Positions 16,190 to 23,792 of a stretch of DNA of 64,000 nucleotides are shown here, piece by piece (the first letter of the stretch is position 1; each line of letters begins with the position of its first letter). The DNA comes from Nakamurella alba (GTDB lineage Bacteria; Actinomycetota; Actinomycetes; Mycobacteriales; Nakamurellaceae). The notes under the pieces are model-generated. The model saw nothing but the letters and a program-made list of their open reading frames with translations, did no database searches and was not told where the DNA came from. The stretch spans positions 1,426,001-1,490,000 of the forward strand of contig NZ_WLYK01000001.1 of NCBI RefSeq assembly GCF_009707545.1. Direction: 5' to 3'. Position numbers and translations under genes: made by a program.

Positions 16190-16843
16190 ATGGACGTTCT
16201 CGTGATCGGCGGCCACGGCAAGGTCGCCCTCCTGCTCGCGCAGCAGCTCACCGCCCGCGGCGACACCGTCTCCTCGGTGATCCGCAATCCCGACCACGCC
16301 GACGATGTCGCGGCGGCCGGGGCGACACCGCTGGTGCTGGACATCGAGTCGGCGAACCCGGAGCAGCTGGCGGCGGTCATCGCCGACCACGACGCGACGG
16401 TCTTCAGCGCGGGGGCCGGCGGCGGCAACCCGGAGCGCACCTACGCCGTGGACCGGGATGCGGCGATCCGCTGCATGGATGCCGCCGACCGCCCGGGGGT
16501 GCCGAGATTCGTGCTGGTGTCGTACTTCGGCGCCGGCCCGGAGCACGGCGTGCCCGCCGACAACCCGTTCCACCACTATGCCGAGGCCAAGGCGGCGGCC
16601 GACACCTACCTACGACACTCCCGGCTGGACTGGGTGATCGTCGGGCCGAGTGCGCTCACCCTCGACCCCGGCACCGGTCGGATCGCCACCCGGGAGCAGG
16701 GCGCGACCGGAACCTCGGTCAGCCGCGAGGATGTCGCCGCGGTGATCGCCGCAGTGCTGGCCACGCCGTCGATCTCGGACCGGATGATCGAGTTCGACAC
16801 CGGTGACACGCCGATCGACGAAGCGCTGCAGCAACTCCCGTAG
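16190..16843 (+). CDS. NAD(P)-binding (atypical SDR / NmrA-like) protein
   Basis: A 217-aa Rossmann protein: VLVIGGHGKVALLLAQQL is the dinucleotide-binding loop, followed by VIRNPDHADDV (specificity segment) and the YAEAKAAAD helix of atypical SDRs. It resembles the NAD(P)H-binding/NmrA group that includes flavin reductase-like and regulatory members. The start is ATG 16190, preceded by TAGCGT at 16177-16182 with 7 nt between and no SD, which suggests a leaderless transcript. Confidence 0.8.
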   Translation: MDVLVIGGHGKVALLLAQQLTARGDTVSSVIRNPDHADDVAAAGATPLVLDIESANPEQLAAVIADHDATVFSAGAGGGNPERTYAVDRDAAIRCMDAADRPGVPRFVLVSYFGAGPEHGVPADNPFHHYAEAKAAADTYLRHSRLDWVIVGPSALTLDPGTGRIATREQGATGTSVSREDVAAVIAAVLATPSISDRMIEFDTGDTPIDEALQQLP

Positions 16844-16878
16844 CGCAGCCGCCCTGTCTCCCTGGCTCCCTGTAGCGC

Positions 16879-18306
16879 CTACAGCGGGATGTTGCCGTGC
16901 GCGCCGCGGCCGGACGGGGCGGAGGCGAGCGCCTCGGCCACCCGGCGCCGGGTCTCGGCCGGGGTGATGACCTCGTCCACCACACCGATCTCGATCGCCC
17001 GGGCGACGCCGCCGGCCACCTTCTCGTGTTGCTCGGCCAACTGTGCATGCAGCGCGTCGCGTTGGTCGTCCGGAGCGGAGGCCAACTTGCGGCGGTGCAG
17101 GATGCCGACGGCCGCCTTGGCGCCCATGACGGCGATCTCGGCGTCCGGCCAGGCGAACACCGCGGTGGCGCCGAGTGACTTGGAGTTCATCGCGATGTAG
17201 GCGCCGCCGTAGGCCTTGCGGGTCACCAGGGTCACCCGCGGCACGACGGCCTCGGCGAAGGCGTGCAGGAGCTTCGCCCCGCGCCGGACCACGCCGTCCC
17301 ACTCCTGGCCGACACCCGGCAGATACCCGGGCACGTCGACGACCACCAGCAGCGGGATGCCGAAGGCGTCGCACATCCGGACGAACCGGGACGCCTTCTC
17401 CGCCGAGGTGGAGTCCAGGCATCCGCCGAGGCGCAGCGGGTTGTTGGCGATGACGCCCACGCTGCGGCCGGCCAGCCGGCCCAGGCCGATGACGATGTTC
17501 GGCGCCCACTTGGCCTGCAGCTCCTCCATCGGGGAGTCCAGGATCCGGTCGATCAGCGGCCGTACGTTGTAGGCGCGGTTGCGCTGCTCGGGCAGCACGG
17601 CGCCGAGCTCCGGGTCGTCGGCCAGGCCGGCCACCCCGGAGATCCCGGGTCGGGAGAACAGCGAGGTGACGTTGCGGGCACGGGCGTACGCGTCGTCCTC
17701 GGAATTGGCGACGATGTGCACCACGCCGGACTTCCGCCCGTGCGCCGACGGCCCGCCGAGCTCCTCCATGTCGACCTGCTCGCCGGTCACCGAGCGGACC
17801 ACGTCCGGTCCGGTGACGAACACGCGGCCCTCCGGCGACATGATCACGATGTCGGTGAGCGCCGGGCCGTAGGCCGCGCCACCGGCGGCGGGCCCGAGGA
17901 CCACGGAGATCTGCGGGACCCGGCCGGAGGCCCGGACCATCGCGGCGAAGACCTGGCCGACGCCGTCCAGCGCCTCGACGCCCTCGGCCAGCCGGGCGCC
18001 GCCGGAGTGCCAGATGCCGATGACCGGGATGCGCTCACGGATCGCCGTGTCGATGGCGTCGACGATGTGCTTGCACCCGCCGGACCCCATCGCGCCGCCC
18101 ATCCGGGTGGCGTCGGTGCAGAAGGCGATGACCTTCGCGCCGTCGATGCGACCGCGGGCCGCGGTCACCCCGGAGGTGTCGGTCGGGTGCAGCTGCACCA
18201 CGGTGCCCTCGTCCAGCAGGTGCGCGAGGCGCACCTCCGGCTCGCGGAAGTCGAGCTGCCGCGGGCCGAGCGTGCTCGGGTCGGCGGGTGTGGCGGTGGC
18301 GGTCAT
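16879..18306 (-). CDS. accD6: Acyl-CoA carboxylase carboxyltransferase (beta) subunit, AccD6-like
   Basis: The 475-aa protein is a complete biotin-dependent carboxyltransferase: an N-half with the acyl-CoA oxyanion site GGARLAEGVEAL and GPAAGGAAYGPAL, and a C-half with the carboxybiotin site VVDVPGYLPG and KAYGGAYIAMNSKSLGA. It transfers CO2 to acetyl- or propionyl-CoA; its place at the end of the FAS-II operon matches mycobacterial accD6 and points to malonyl-CoA supply. GGAG stands 6-7 nt before ATG 18306, 21 bp after fabF. The partner biotin carboxylase subunit is not in the window. Confidence 0.92.
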   Translation of the reverse strand: MTATATPADPSTLGPRQLDFREPEVRLAHLLDEGTVVQLHPTDTSGVTAARGRIDGAKVIAFCTDATRMGGAMGSGGCKHIVDAIDTAIRERIPVIGIWHSGGARLAEGVEALDGVGQVFAAMVRASGRVPQISVVLGPAAGGAAYGPALTDIVIMSPEGRVFVTGPDVVRSVTGEQVDMEELGGPSAHGRKSGVVHIVANSEDDAYARARNVTSLFSRPGISGVAGLADDPELGAVLPEQRNRAYNVRPLIDRILDSPMEELQAKWAPNIVIGLGRLAGRSVGVIANNPLRLGGCLDSTSAEKASRFVRMCDAFGIPLLVVVDVPGYLPGVGQEWDGVVRRGAKLLHAFAEAVVPRVTLVTRKAYGGAYIAMNSKSLGATAVFAWPDAEIAVMGAKAAVGILHRRKLASAPDDQRDALHAQLAEQHEKVAGGVARAIEIGVVDEVITPAETRRRVAEALASAPSGRGAHGNIPL

Positions 18307-18327
18307 GAGGCTCCTGGTCGGGGCAGG

Positions 18328-19554
18328 TCAGGCGGTGAAGATCAGGGCGACGTTGTGCCCGCCGAAACCGAACGAGTCGTTGATCGCGGCGGTGAGCGCG
18401 ACCTCCCGGTTCTCGGTGGCCACGTCGATCTCGATCTTCGGGTCGAGGTCGATGACGTTGCGGGTGCCCGGGACGATCCCGTCGCGGACGGCGAGCACGG
18501 TGGCGATCGCCTCGACCGCGCCGGAGCCGCCGAGCATGTGGCCGGTCATCGACTTGGTGGCGGTGACCACCGGGTGGTTGCCGATGGCCCGCAGGATGGT
18601 CTTGCTCTCCGCGACGTCGCCGACCGGGGTGGAGGTGGCGTGCGCGTTGACGTGACCGATGTCGGCCTTGGTCAGCCCGGCCGAGCGGATGGCCTTGGCG
18701 ATCGCGCGCGAGCCGCCCTCGCCGTCCGGCTCGGGGGCGGTGATGTGGTGCGCGTCGTTGGACATGCCGATGCCGGCCAGGGTCCCGTAGATCTTCGCGC
18801 CGCGGGCGACCGCGTGGTCGCGTCGCTCCAGCACCATGATCCCGGCACCCTCACCGAGCACGAACCCGTCGCGGCCGGTGTCGAACGGGCGGGACGCCGT
18901 CTCCGGGTCGTCGTTGCGGGTGCTCATGGCGCGCATCTGGGAGAAGCCGGCGACCGGCAGCTGGTGGATGCAGGCCTCGGCGCCGCCGGCGATGGCGATG
19001 TCCAGCTCGCCGGCCTTGATCATCGTGTAGGCCCAGGCCATGCCCTCGGCGCCGGAGGCGCAGGCGGACACCGGCGCGTGCACGCCGCCGCGGGACTTCG
19101 ACCAGAGGCCGATCGCCGCGGCCGGGCCGTTGGGCATCAGCATCGGGATGGTCATCACCGAGACCTTGCGCAGGCCCTCGGTCTCCAGCAGGTCGTCCTG
19201 GCCGAGCAGGGTCAGCGCGCCGCCGATGCCGGTGCCGACCACGGTGCCCAGCCGCTCGGGATCCACCTCGGGCGAGCCGGCGTCGGCCCACGCCTCGCGG
19301 GCGGCGACCAGCGCCACCTGCTGGCAGCGGTCCAGCCGGCGGGCCTCGACCCGGGGGAGGATCTCGGTGGGCTCGACGGCCAGCGGCGCGTGGATCGCGA
19401 CGGGCAGGTCGAACTCCTTGACCCAGGAGGCGGTGTTGGCCTTGACACCGATCGTGCCGGCCAGCATCGCCTGCCAGGTCTCCGGGGCCGTACCACCGAT
19501 GGGGGTGGTGGCGCCGATACCGGTGACGACGACGTCCTGATCCGATGCGCTCAT
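18328..19554 (-). CDS. fabF: Beta-ketoacyl-ACP synthase II
   Basis: A 408-aa condensing enzyme that elongates acyl-ACP with malonyl-ACP in cytosolic FAS II. The Cys-His-His triad is present: Cys165 in SACASGAEG, His305 in NAHATSTPVGD and His339 in MTGHMLGGSGAVEA; GFGGHN near the C-terminus is the usual closing motif. ATG 19554 follows GGAGCGG. It lies between acpP and accD6 in one minus-strand operon. Only one KAS-II gene is present, whereas mycobacteria have kasA and kasB. Confidence 0.95.
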   Translation of the reverse strand: MSASDQDVVVTGIGATTPIGGTAPETWQAMLAGTIGVKANTASWVKEFDLPVAIHAPLAVEPTEILPRVEARRLDRCQQVALVAAREAWADAGSPEVDPERLGTVVGTGIGGALTLLGQDDLLETEGLRKVSVMTIPMLMPNGPAAAIGLWSKSRGGVHAPVSACASGAEGMAWAYTMIKAGELDIAIAGGAEACIHQLPVAGFSQMRAMSTRNDDPETASRPFDTGRDGFVLGEGAGIMVLERRDHAVARGAKIYGTLAGIGMSNDAHHITAPEPDGEGGSRAIAKAIRSAGLTKADIGHVNAHATSTPVGDVAESKTILRAIGNHPVVTATKSMTGHMLGGSGAVEAIATVLAVRDGIVPGTRNVIDLDPKIEIDVATENREVALTAAINDSFGFGGHNVALIFTA

Positions 19555-19648
19555 GGTGTTTCCGCTCCTGGTGGGATGGTGACGATCCGCGCCGCCGACC
19601 GCGCGCGGGTGGCGCGCGGCCGGGCGGCGGCGGGGTGGTTCAGGTGGG

Positions 19649-19891
19649 TCAGGCCTTGTTGCGCTCGATGTACGAGACGGCGTCGCCCACGGTCTTGAGG
19701 TTCGCGAGCTCGTCGTCCGGGATCTTCACGCCGAACTTGTCCTCGGCCTGGACGGCGATCTCGACCATCGACAGCGAGTCGATGTCGAGGTCGTCGGTGA
19801 AGGACTTGTCGGCGCTGACGTCGGCGGCGGGGACGCCGGCGACCTCTTCGACGATCTCGCCGAGTCCGGCAAGGATGTCCTCGTTGCTCAC
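19649..19891 (-). CDS. acpP: Acyl carrier protein
   Basis: An 80-aa acidic protein with the phosphopantetheine attachment site DIDSLSMVEI (Ser39) on helix II. It carries growing acyl chains for FabH, FabF and FabD. The start is GTG 19891 with AAAGGAAG just upstream. It lacks the C-terminal extension of mycobacterial AcpM. Fourth gene of the fasR-fabD-fabH-acpP-fabF-accD6 row. Confidence 0.95.
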   Translation of the reverse strand: MSNEDILAGLGEIVEEVAGVPAADVSADKSFTDDLDIDSLSMVEIAVQAEDKFGVKIPDDELANLKTVGDAVSYIERNKA

Positions 19892-20003
19892 GGTGCTTCC
19901 TTTCGGTGGGGTGTTCCCCGCGGGTGTCCCGCGAGGGTGAAGCCGACACCGGTCGCGGTTCGTCCGGTGCGTCGTGCTCGGCCGCATTCTGCCGGACCGG
20001 GGC

Positions 20004-20984
20004 TCACGGGCAGCGGAACACCTGGCCGGCGAAGGTGAGTCCGGCGCCGAAACCCACCGACAGCACCGTCTCGCCGGAGGTGACCTCGCCGGCGGCACGC
20101 ATCCGGTCCAGTGCGATCGGGATCGACGCGGAGGAGGTGTTCCCGGTGGTCACGATGTCCTTGGCCACCCGCAGGTCCGGCTTCGCGCCGGCGGCGACCA
20201 GCTTCTTCGCGATGGCCTCCACGATGCGCAGGTTCGCCTGGTGGGTCACCAGCACGTCGATCTCGGCAAGGTCCACCCCGGCCTGGGCGGCGGCGCGGAT
20301 CGCCACCGGCGCGATCGCGGTGGTGGCCCAGCGGAAGACCGACTGGCCCTCCTGGTGGATGAAGGAGTTGCGGTCCTTCACGTGGATCGTGTCGGTGAGG
20401 TCCTCGGCGCAGCCCCAGGCGACCGGTCCGATGTGCTCGGTGTCGGAGCCGGTGACGACGACGGCACCGGCACCGTCGGCGAAGATGATCGCGTTCGCCC
20501 GGTCGGTGGGATCCACCCAGTCGGTGAGCTTCTCGGCACCGACCAGCAGCACGTTGCGCGCCGCGCCGGAACGCACGGTCTGCGAGGCGATCGCCAGCCC
20601 GTAGCAGAACCCGGCACAGGCGGCATTGATGTCGAACGCGCCCGGTGCGTGGATCCCTAGCAGCCCGGCGACCTGGGTGGCCGCGTGCGGGATCTGACTG
20701 GGCAGCGTGCAGGTCGCGACGATGACCGCGTCGATGTCGGCAGGGGAGAGACCGGCCTCGGCCAGCGCCTTCGCGCCGGCCGCGGCCCCCATCGACGCCA
20801 CCGACTCGTCCGGGCCGGCGAACCGTCGCTCGGCGATGCCGACCCGGGTGCGGATCCACTCGTCGTTGGTCTCCATCGTCTGCGCCAGGTCGTCGTTGGT
20901 GACGACACGGTCCGGGCGGTAGTGGCCCAGCCCGGCGATCCGGGTACCGGTGGGGCCGGTCAGTCCGGCGATCACGGGGCTCAT
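20004..20984 (-). CDS. fabH: Beta-ketoacyl-ACP synthase III
   Basis: A 326-aa KAS III that starts FAS II by condensing an acyl-CoA primer with malonyl-ACP. The Cys-His-Asn triad is intact: Cys123 (NAACAGFCYG), His248 (THQANLRI) and Asn282 (TTGNTSSASIP). ATG 20984 overlaps the fabD stop codon by ATGA, which implies coupled translation. The primer preference (acetyl versus branched-chain acyl-CoA) cannot be read from these motifs. Confidence 0.95.
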   Translation of the reverse strand: MSPVIAGLTGPTGTRIAGLGHYRPDRVVTNDDLAQTMETNDEWIRTRVGIAERRFAGPDESVASMGAAAGAKALAEAGLSPADIDAVIVATCTLPSQIPHAATQVAGLLGIHAPGAFDINAACAGFCYGLAIASQTVRSGAARNVLLVGAEKLTDWVDPTDRANAIIFADGAGAVVVTGSDTEHIGPVAWGCAEDLTDTIHVKDRNSFIHQEGQSVFRWATTAIAPVAIRAAAQAGVDLAEIDVLVTHQANLRIVEAIAKKLVAAGAKPDLRVAKDIVTTGNTSSASIPIALDRMRAAGEVTSGETVLSVGFGAGLTFAGQVFRCP

Positions 20985-21901
20985 GCCGCGTGCTCGGCGA
21001 CGAACGCGGCGGCCTTGTCCAGGTCGTCCGGGGATTTGAGGGCCATGGTGGCGACGCCTTTCAGTTCTCGTTTGACCAGCCCGACCAGTGTCCCCGCCGG
21101 GGGCAGTTCCAGCACGCCGGTGACGCCCAGGGCGGAGAGGGTGGCCATGCACTCGTCCCAGCGGACCGGGCGGGTCACCTGGCGCACCAGCAGCTGCAGG
21201 TAGTCCGCGCCGCCGGCGATCACCGTGCCGTCGGAGTTGGTGAGCAGCGGGCGGTCCGGGTCGGCCGGGGTCAGTGCGCCGACGGCATCGGCGAGGGCCT
21301 GCTCGGCCGGGGCCATGAACGAGGTGTGGAACGCGCCGGCCACCTGCAGCGAGATGATCCGGGTGCCCGCCGGCGGCGAGGCGACCAGCTGCGCCACCGC
21401 CTCGGTGGACCCGGCCGCGACGATCTGTCCGGCCCCGTTCACATTGGCGCCCACCAGGTCCAGCTCGGCAAGCGCGTCGAGCACCACCTGGGTGTCGCCA
21501 CCGAGGACGGCGGCCATGGTGGTCGGCGTGAGCGCGCAGGCGAGCTGCATCGCCTGGCCGCGGATGCCGGCCAGCCGAACCGCGTCGACCGGGTCCAGGA
21601 CGCCGGCCAGGGCGGCGGCGGCGAGCTCGCCGACCGAGTGGCCGGCGCTCACGGTGCCGGCCGGGATCTCCAGCGCCGCGGCGCCGAGCAGGGCGGCGGC
21701 GACGACCAGCGGCTGGGTGATCGCGGTGTCCTTGATCTCCTCGGCATCGGCGGTGGTGCCGAGCCGGGTGAGATCGAGCCGGGCGGCCTCGGAGAACGAT
21801 TCCAGCGTCGAGGCCAGGGATCCGACCTCGATCCACGGGCTCAGCATTCCGGGCTTCTGGGCACCCTGTCCGGGCGCGACGATGGCGAGCACGGTGACCA
21901 C
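20981..21901 (-). CDS. fabD: Malonyl-CoA:ACP transacylase
   Basis: The 306-aa enzyme loads malonyl groups on ACP. Its Ser-His pair is visible: Ser89 in GHSVGE and His192 in AFHTSFM; the N-terminal PGQGAQ motif is also present. GTG 21901 is the longest sensible start, GTG 21892 a weaker alternative. It is the first biosynthetic gene downstream of fasR, 134 bp apart, with a perfect palindrome in the gap. Confidence 0.94.
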   Translation of the reverse strand: MVTVLAIVAPGQGAQKPGMLSPWIEVGSLASTLESFSEAARLDLTRLGTTADAEEIKDTAITQPLVVAAALLGAAALEIPAGTVSAGHSVGELAAAALAGVLDPVDAVRLAGIRGQAMQLACALTPTTMAAVLGGDTQVVLDALAELDLVGANVNGAGQIVAAGSTEAVAQLVASPPAGTRIISLQVAGAFHTSFMAPAEQALADAVGALTPADPDRPLLTNSDGTVIAGGADYLQLLVRQVTRPVRWDECMATLSALGVTGVLELPPAGTLVGLVKRELKGVATMALKSPDDLDKAAAFVAEHAA

Positions 21902-21960
21902 CCAATCACGGGGCGTCGGGTCCGCGCCGGATGGCCCGGTACCGAATGCCCGGCGCGTCC

Positions 21961-21977
21961 TTGTAGGGTTCCTACAA
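21961..21977. promoter_or_regulatory. Palindrome upstream of fabD, candidate FasR or other regulator site
   Basis: TTGTAGG-GTT-CCTACAA is a perfect 7-bp inverted repeat with a 3-nt spacer, 60 bp before the fabD start and 59 bp after fasR. Its position suits control of the FAS-II operon by FasR or an acyl-CoA-sensing regulator. It could instead form a short hairpin in the fasR-fabD transcript. Confidence 0.45.
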
Positions 21978-22035
21978 ACCGGTCAGAGCAAACATCCAAC
22001 TGGGTGGCATCTGCCGCGGCGCCTGCGGCCGTGGC

Positions 22036-23241
22036 TCAGTGGGCACGCAAACGGCCGAGCGCCAGCGCGAACCGCAGGGCAGCCCCGTCCCGCGGGCGCC
22101 AGGGGTCCAGGCCAGTGACCTCGGTGACCCGGTGCAGCCGGTACCGGACCGTGTTGGTGTGCACGAACAGCTCGCGGGCGGCCGGCTCCAGCGCGCCACC
22201 CGCGGCGGCGTAAGCGTCCAGGGTGGCGATCAGCGACCCGCCGGCGGCCACCAGCGGTCCGAACACCTTGTCCCGCAACGTGGCCGCGGCCTCTGCGTCG
22301 CCCGCGAGCACCCGCTCGGGCAGCAGGTCGTCTGCGGTCACCCCGCGGGGTGCGGCCGGCCAGGCGTTGACCGCCCGTAGACCCGAGAGTGCCTGCCGCG
22401 CCGAGTCGATCGCGCCGCGCAGTCCCGTGCCGACCGGCCCGCGGACCACCGGACCGGGTCCGAACCAGGCGTCGGCGACCTCGTCGGCGACCTTCTGCAG
22501 CAGCTCCGGGTCCTCGTCCGCGAGGACGACGATGTACCGGTCGCCGTGCACGCCGGTGAGTGCGGTGCGGCGGTCGGTGCCGGCGGCCGCCTCGCCGGGG
22601 GCGCCGACCAGCACGGTGACCGGCAGCGAGACGTCCCAGTTCAGCGCTGCCGCACGGGATTCCACCGCATCACCGGCCTCGCCGCGGACGATGGCATCGA
22701 CGACCATGGCCTCCAGGCGGTCGTCCCATGCTCCCCGGGTCTCGGCCGCGGCGGCGTAGATCGCAGCGGCGCTGAACGCGACCTCACGCGAGTAGCGCAG
22801 CAACGAGTCGGCGACGGCGGCGCGCTCCACCGGATCCTCGACCAAGGCCGGGAACTGTTGCTCGGCCACACCGATCGCGATCCGCACCAGTTCCACGGTG
22901 CGCCGCAGCGACACCGTACGGAGCAGTTCGCGGGGGGCCGACCCGAACACGCCGCCGGTGATCCGGAACCCGTCCAGGGCCGGCGTCGACCCGGCCTTGA
23001 GCCAGTCGACGAAACCCGAGATCCCGGCCTGGGCAACGATCGTCACCCATGACCGGTGCGCGGCGGAGAGCGTGCGGAACCACGGCAGCCGGTCGTCCAT
23101 CAGGGCGACGGCCCGGGTGGCCAGCCCACCGGAGGCGCGCTCCAGGCGGGCCAGGGTGTCCGGACCGATCCCGGGCGCGCCCGCGCCGGGATCGGGTGCG
23201 GCGGGGGAGTTGCCCGGCGGCGGCGCTGATCTCACCCGCAC
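22036..23241 (-). CDS. fasR: PucR-type transcriptional activator of fatty acid synthesis
   Basis: The 401-aa protein ends with the PucR/CdaR helix-turn-helix (LFVHTNTVRYRLHRVTEVTG, about residues 355-375). A GGDEF-like central region and an alpha-helical N-terminal domain precede it. Position directly upstream of fabD matches Streptomyces FasR and mycobacterial Rv2242, so it probably activates fabD-fabH-acpP-fabF. GTG 23241 is taken; GTG 23235 is an alternative. It begins 16 bp after the cspA terminator hairpin. Confidence 0.88.
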   Translation of the reverse strand: MRVRSAPPPGNSPAAPDPGAGAPGIGPDTLARLERASGGLATRAVALMDDRLPWFRTLSAAHRSWVTIVAQAGISGFVDWLKAGSTPALDGFRITGGVFGSAPRELLRTVSLRRTVELVRIAIGVAEQQFPALVEDPVERAAVADSLLRYSREVAFSAAAIYAAAAETRGAWDDRLEAMVVDAIVRGEAGDAVESRAAALNWDVSLPVTVLVGAPGEAAAGTDRRTALTGVHGDRYIVVLADEDPELLQKVADEVADAWFGPGPVVRGPVGTGLRGAIDSARQALSGLRAVNAWPAAPRGVTADDLLPERVLAGDAEAAATLRDKVFGPLVAAGGSLIATLDAYAAAGGALEPAARELFVHTNTVRYRLHRVTEVTGLDPWRPRDGAALRFALALGRLRAH

Positions 23242-23256
23242 AGCCTGCCAGTTAGA

Positions 23257-23300
23257 CCACGAGGCCGATACCGACTGGTGTGTCGGTACCGGCCTCGTGG
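23257..23300 (-). terminator. Strong hairpin terminator after cspA
   Basis: A 19-bp stem with one mismatch (23257-23275 with 23282-23300, 6-nt loop) lies 12 bp downstream of the cspA stop and only 16 bp before the fasR start. It separates cspA from the FAS-II operon, unless read-through occurs. No U-tract follows. Confidence 0.75.
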
Positions 23301-23311
23301 GTGTCGGTCTG

Positions 23312-23515
23312 TCAGACCGCGGCGACCCCGGTCGCCTGCGGCCCCTTCGGGGACTGCTCGATCTCGAAGGTCACGCGCTGCCCCTCCTCGAGGGACTTGT
23401 AGCCCGTGCCGCCGATGGCCGAGTAGTGGACGAACACGTCGCCCGAGCCGTCGTCGGGGGAGATGAAGCCGTAGCCCTTCTCCGCGTTGAACCACTTCAC
23501 AGTTCCCTGTGCCAT
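23312..23515 (-). CDS. cspA: Cold shock protein, CspA family
   Basis: A 67-aa single cold-shock domain with both RNA-binding motifs: [12 protein letters not shown] (RNP1) and DVFVHYSAI (RNP2). It is an RNA chaperone. ATG 23515 has GAGGAGAG 6 nt upstream. The 277-bp spacer to aceE allows a long structured 5' UTR, as is usual for cold-shock mRNAs. Its presence between aceE and fasR is an insertion relative to the mycobacterial gene order. Confidence 0.95.
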   Translation of the reverse strand: MAQGTVKWFNAEKGYGFISPDDGSGDVFVHYSAIGGTGYKSLEEGQRVTFEIEQSPKGPQATGVAAV

Positions 23516-23704
23516 GCCTGCTCTCCTCGAGCGTTTGTCCGCGGATTCGCCCCGCGGGGTGGGACACCCCGACCGGGTCCTTCTCCGGCCGAGGGGATGC
23601 GCTTTACCCCTTGCAGGAGCCACAGGCACCAGGAGAAGAGCAACAACGGGGGAAACATACCGTGCCGATCCGGCGCTTGGCTATACCCGATCTTCACACG
23701 ATTC

Positions 23705-23732
23705 GGTGCCGCCGAAGTGACCCTCCGGCACC
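23705..23732 (-). terminator. Possible terminator of aceE
   Basis: A 7-bp inverted repeat (GGTGCCG with CGGCACC, 14-nt loop) lies 61-88 bp past the aceE stop. Weak, and with no U-tract. Confidence 0.3.
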
Positions 23733-23792
23733 ACCTGACCTGCACGTCCGGCGGTGACATCGCAGTGACACAGCCGTGATCCGCCCGTCATT

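Noticed and set aside
17263-19698. An 811-codon open frame on the plus strand
   Set aside because: Antisense to accD6 and fabF; composition biased to Gly, Asp, Arg, Val and His with no domain motif.
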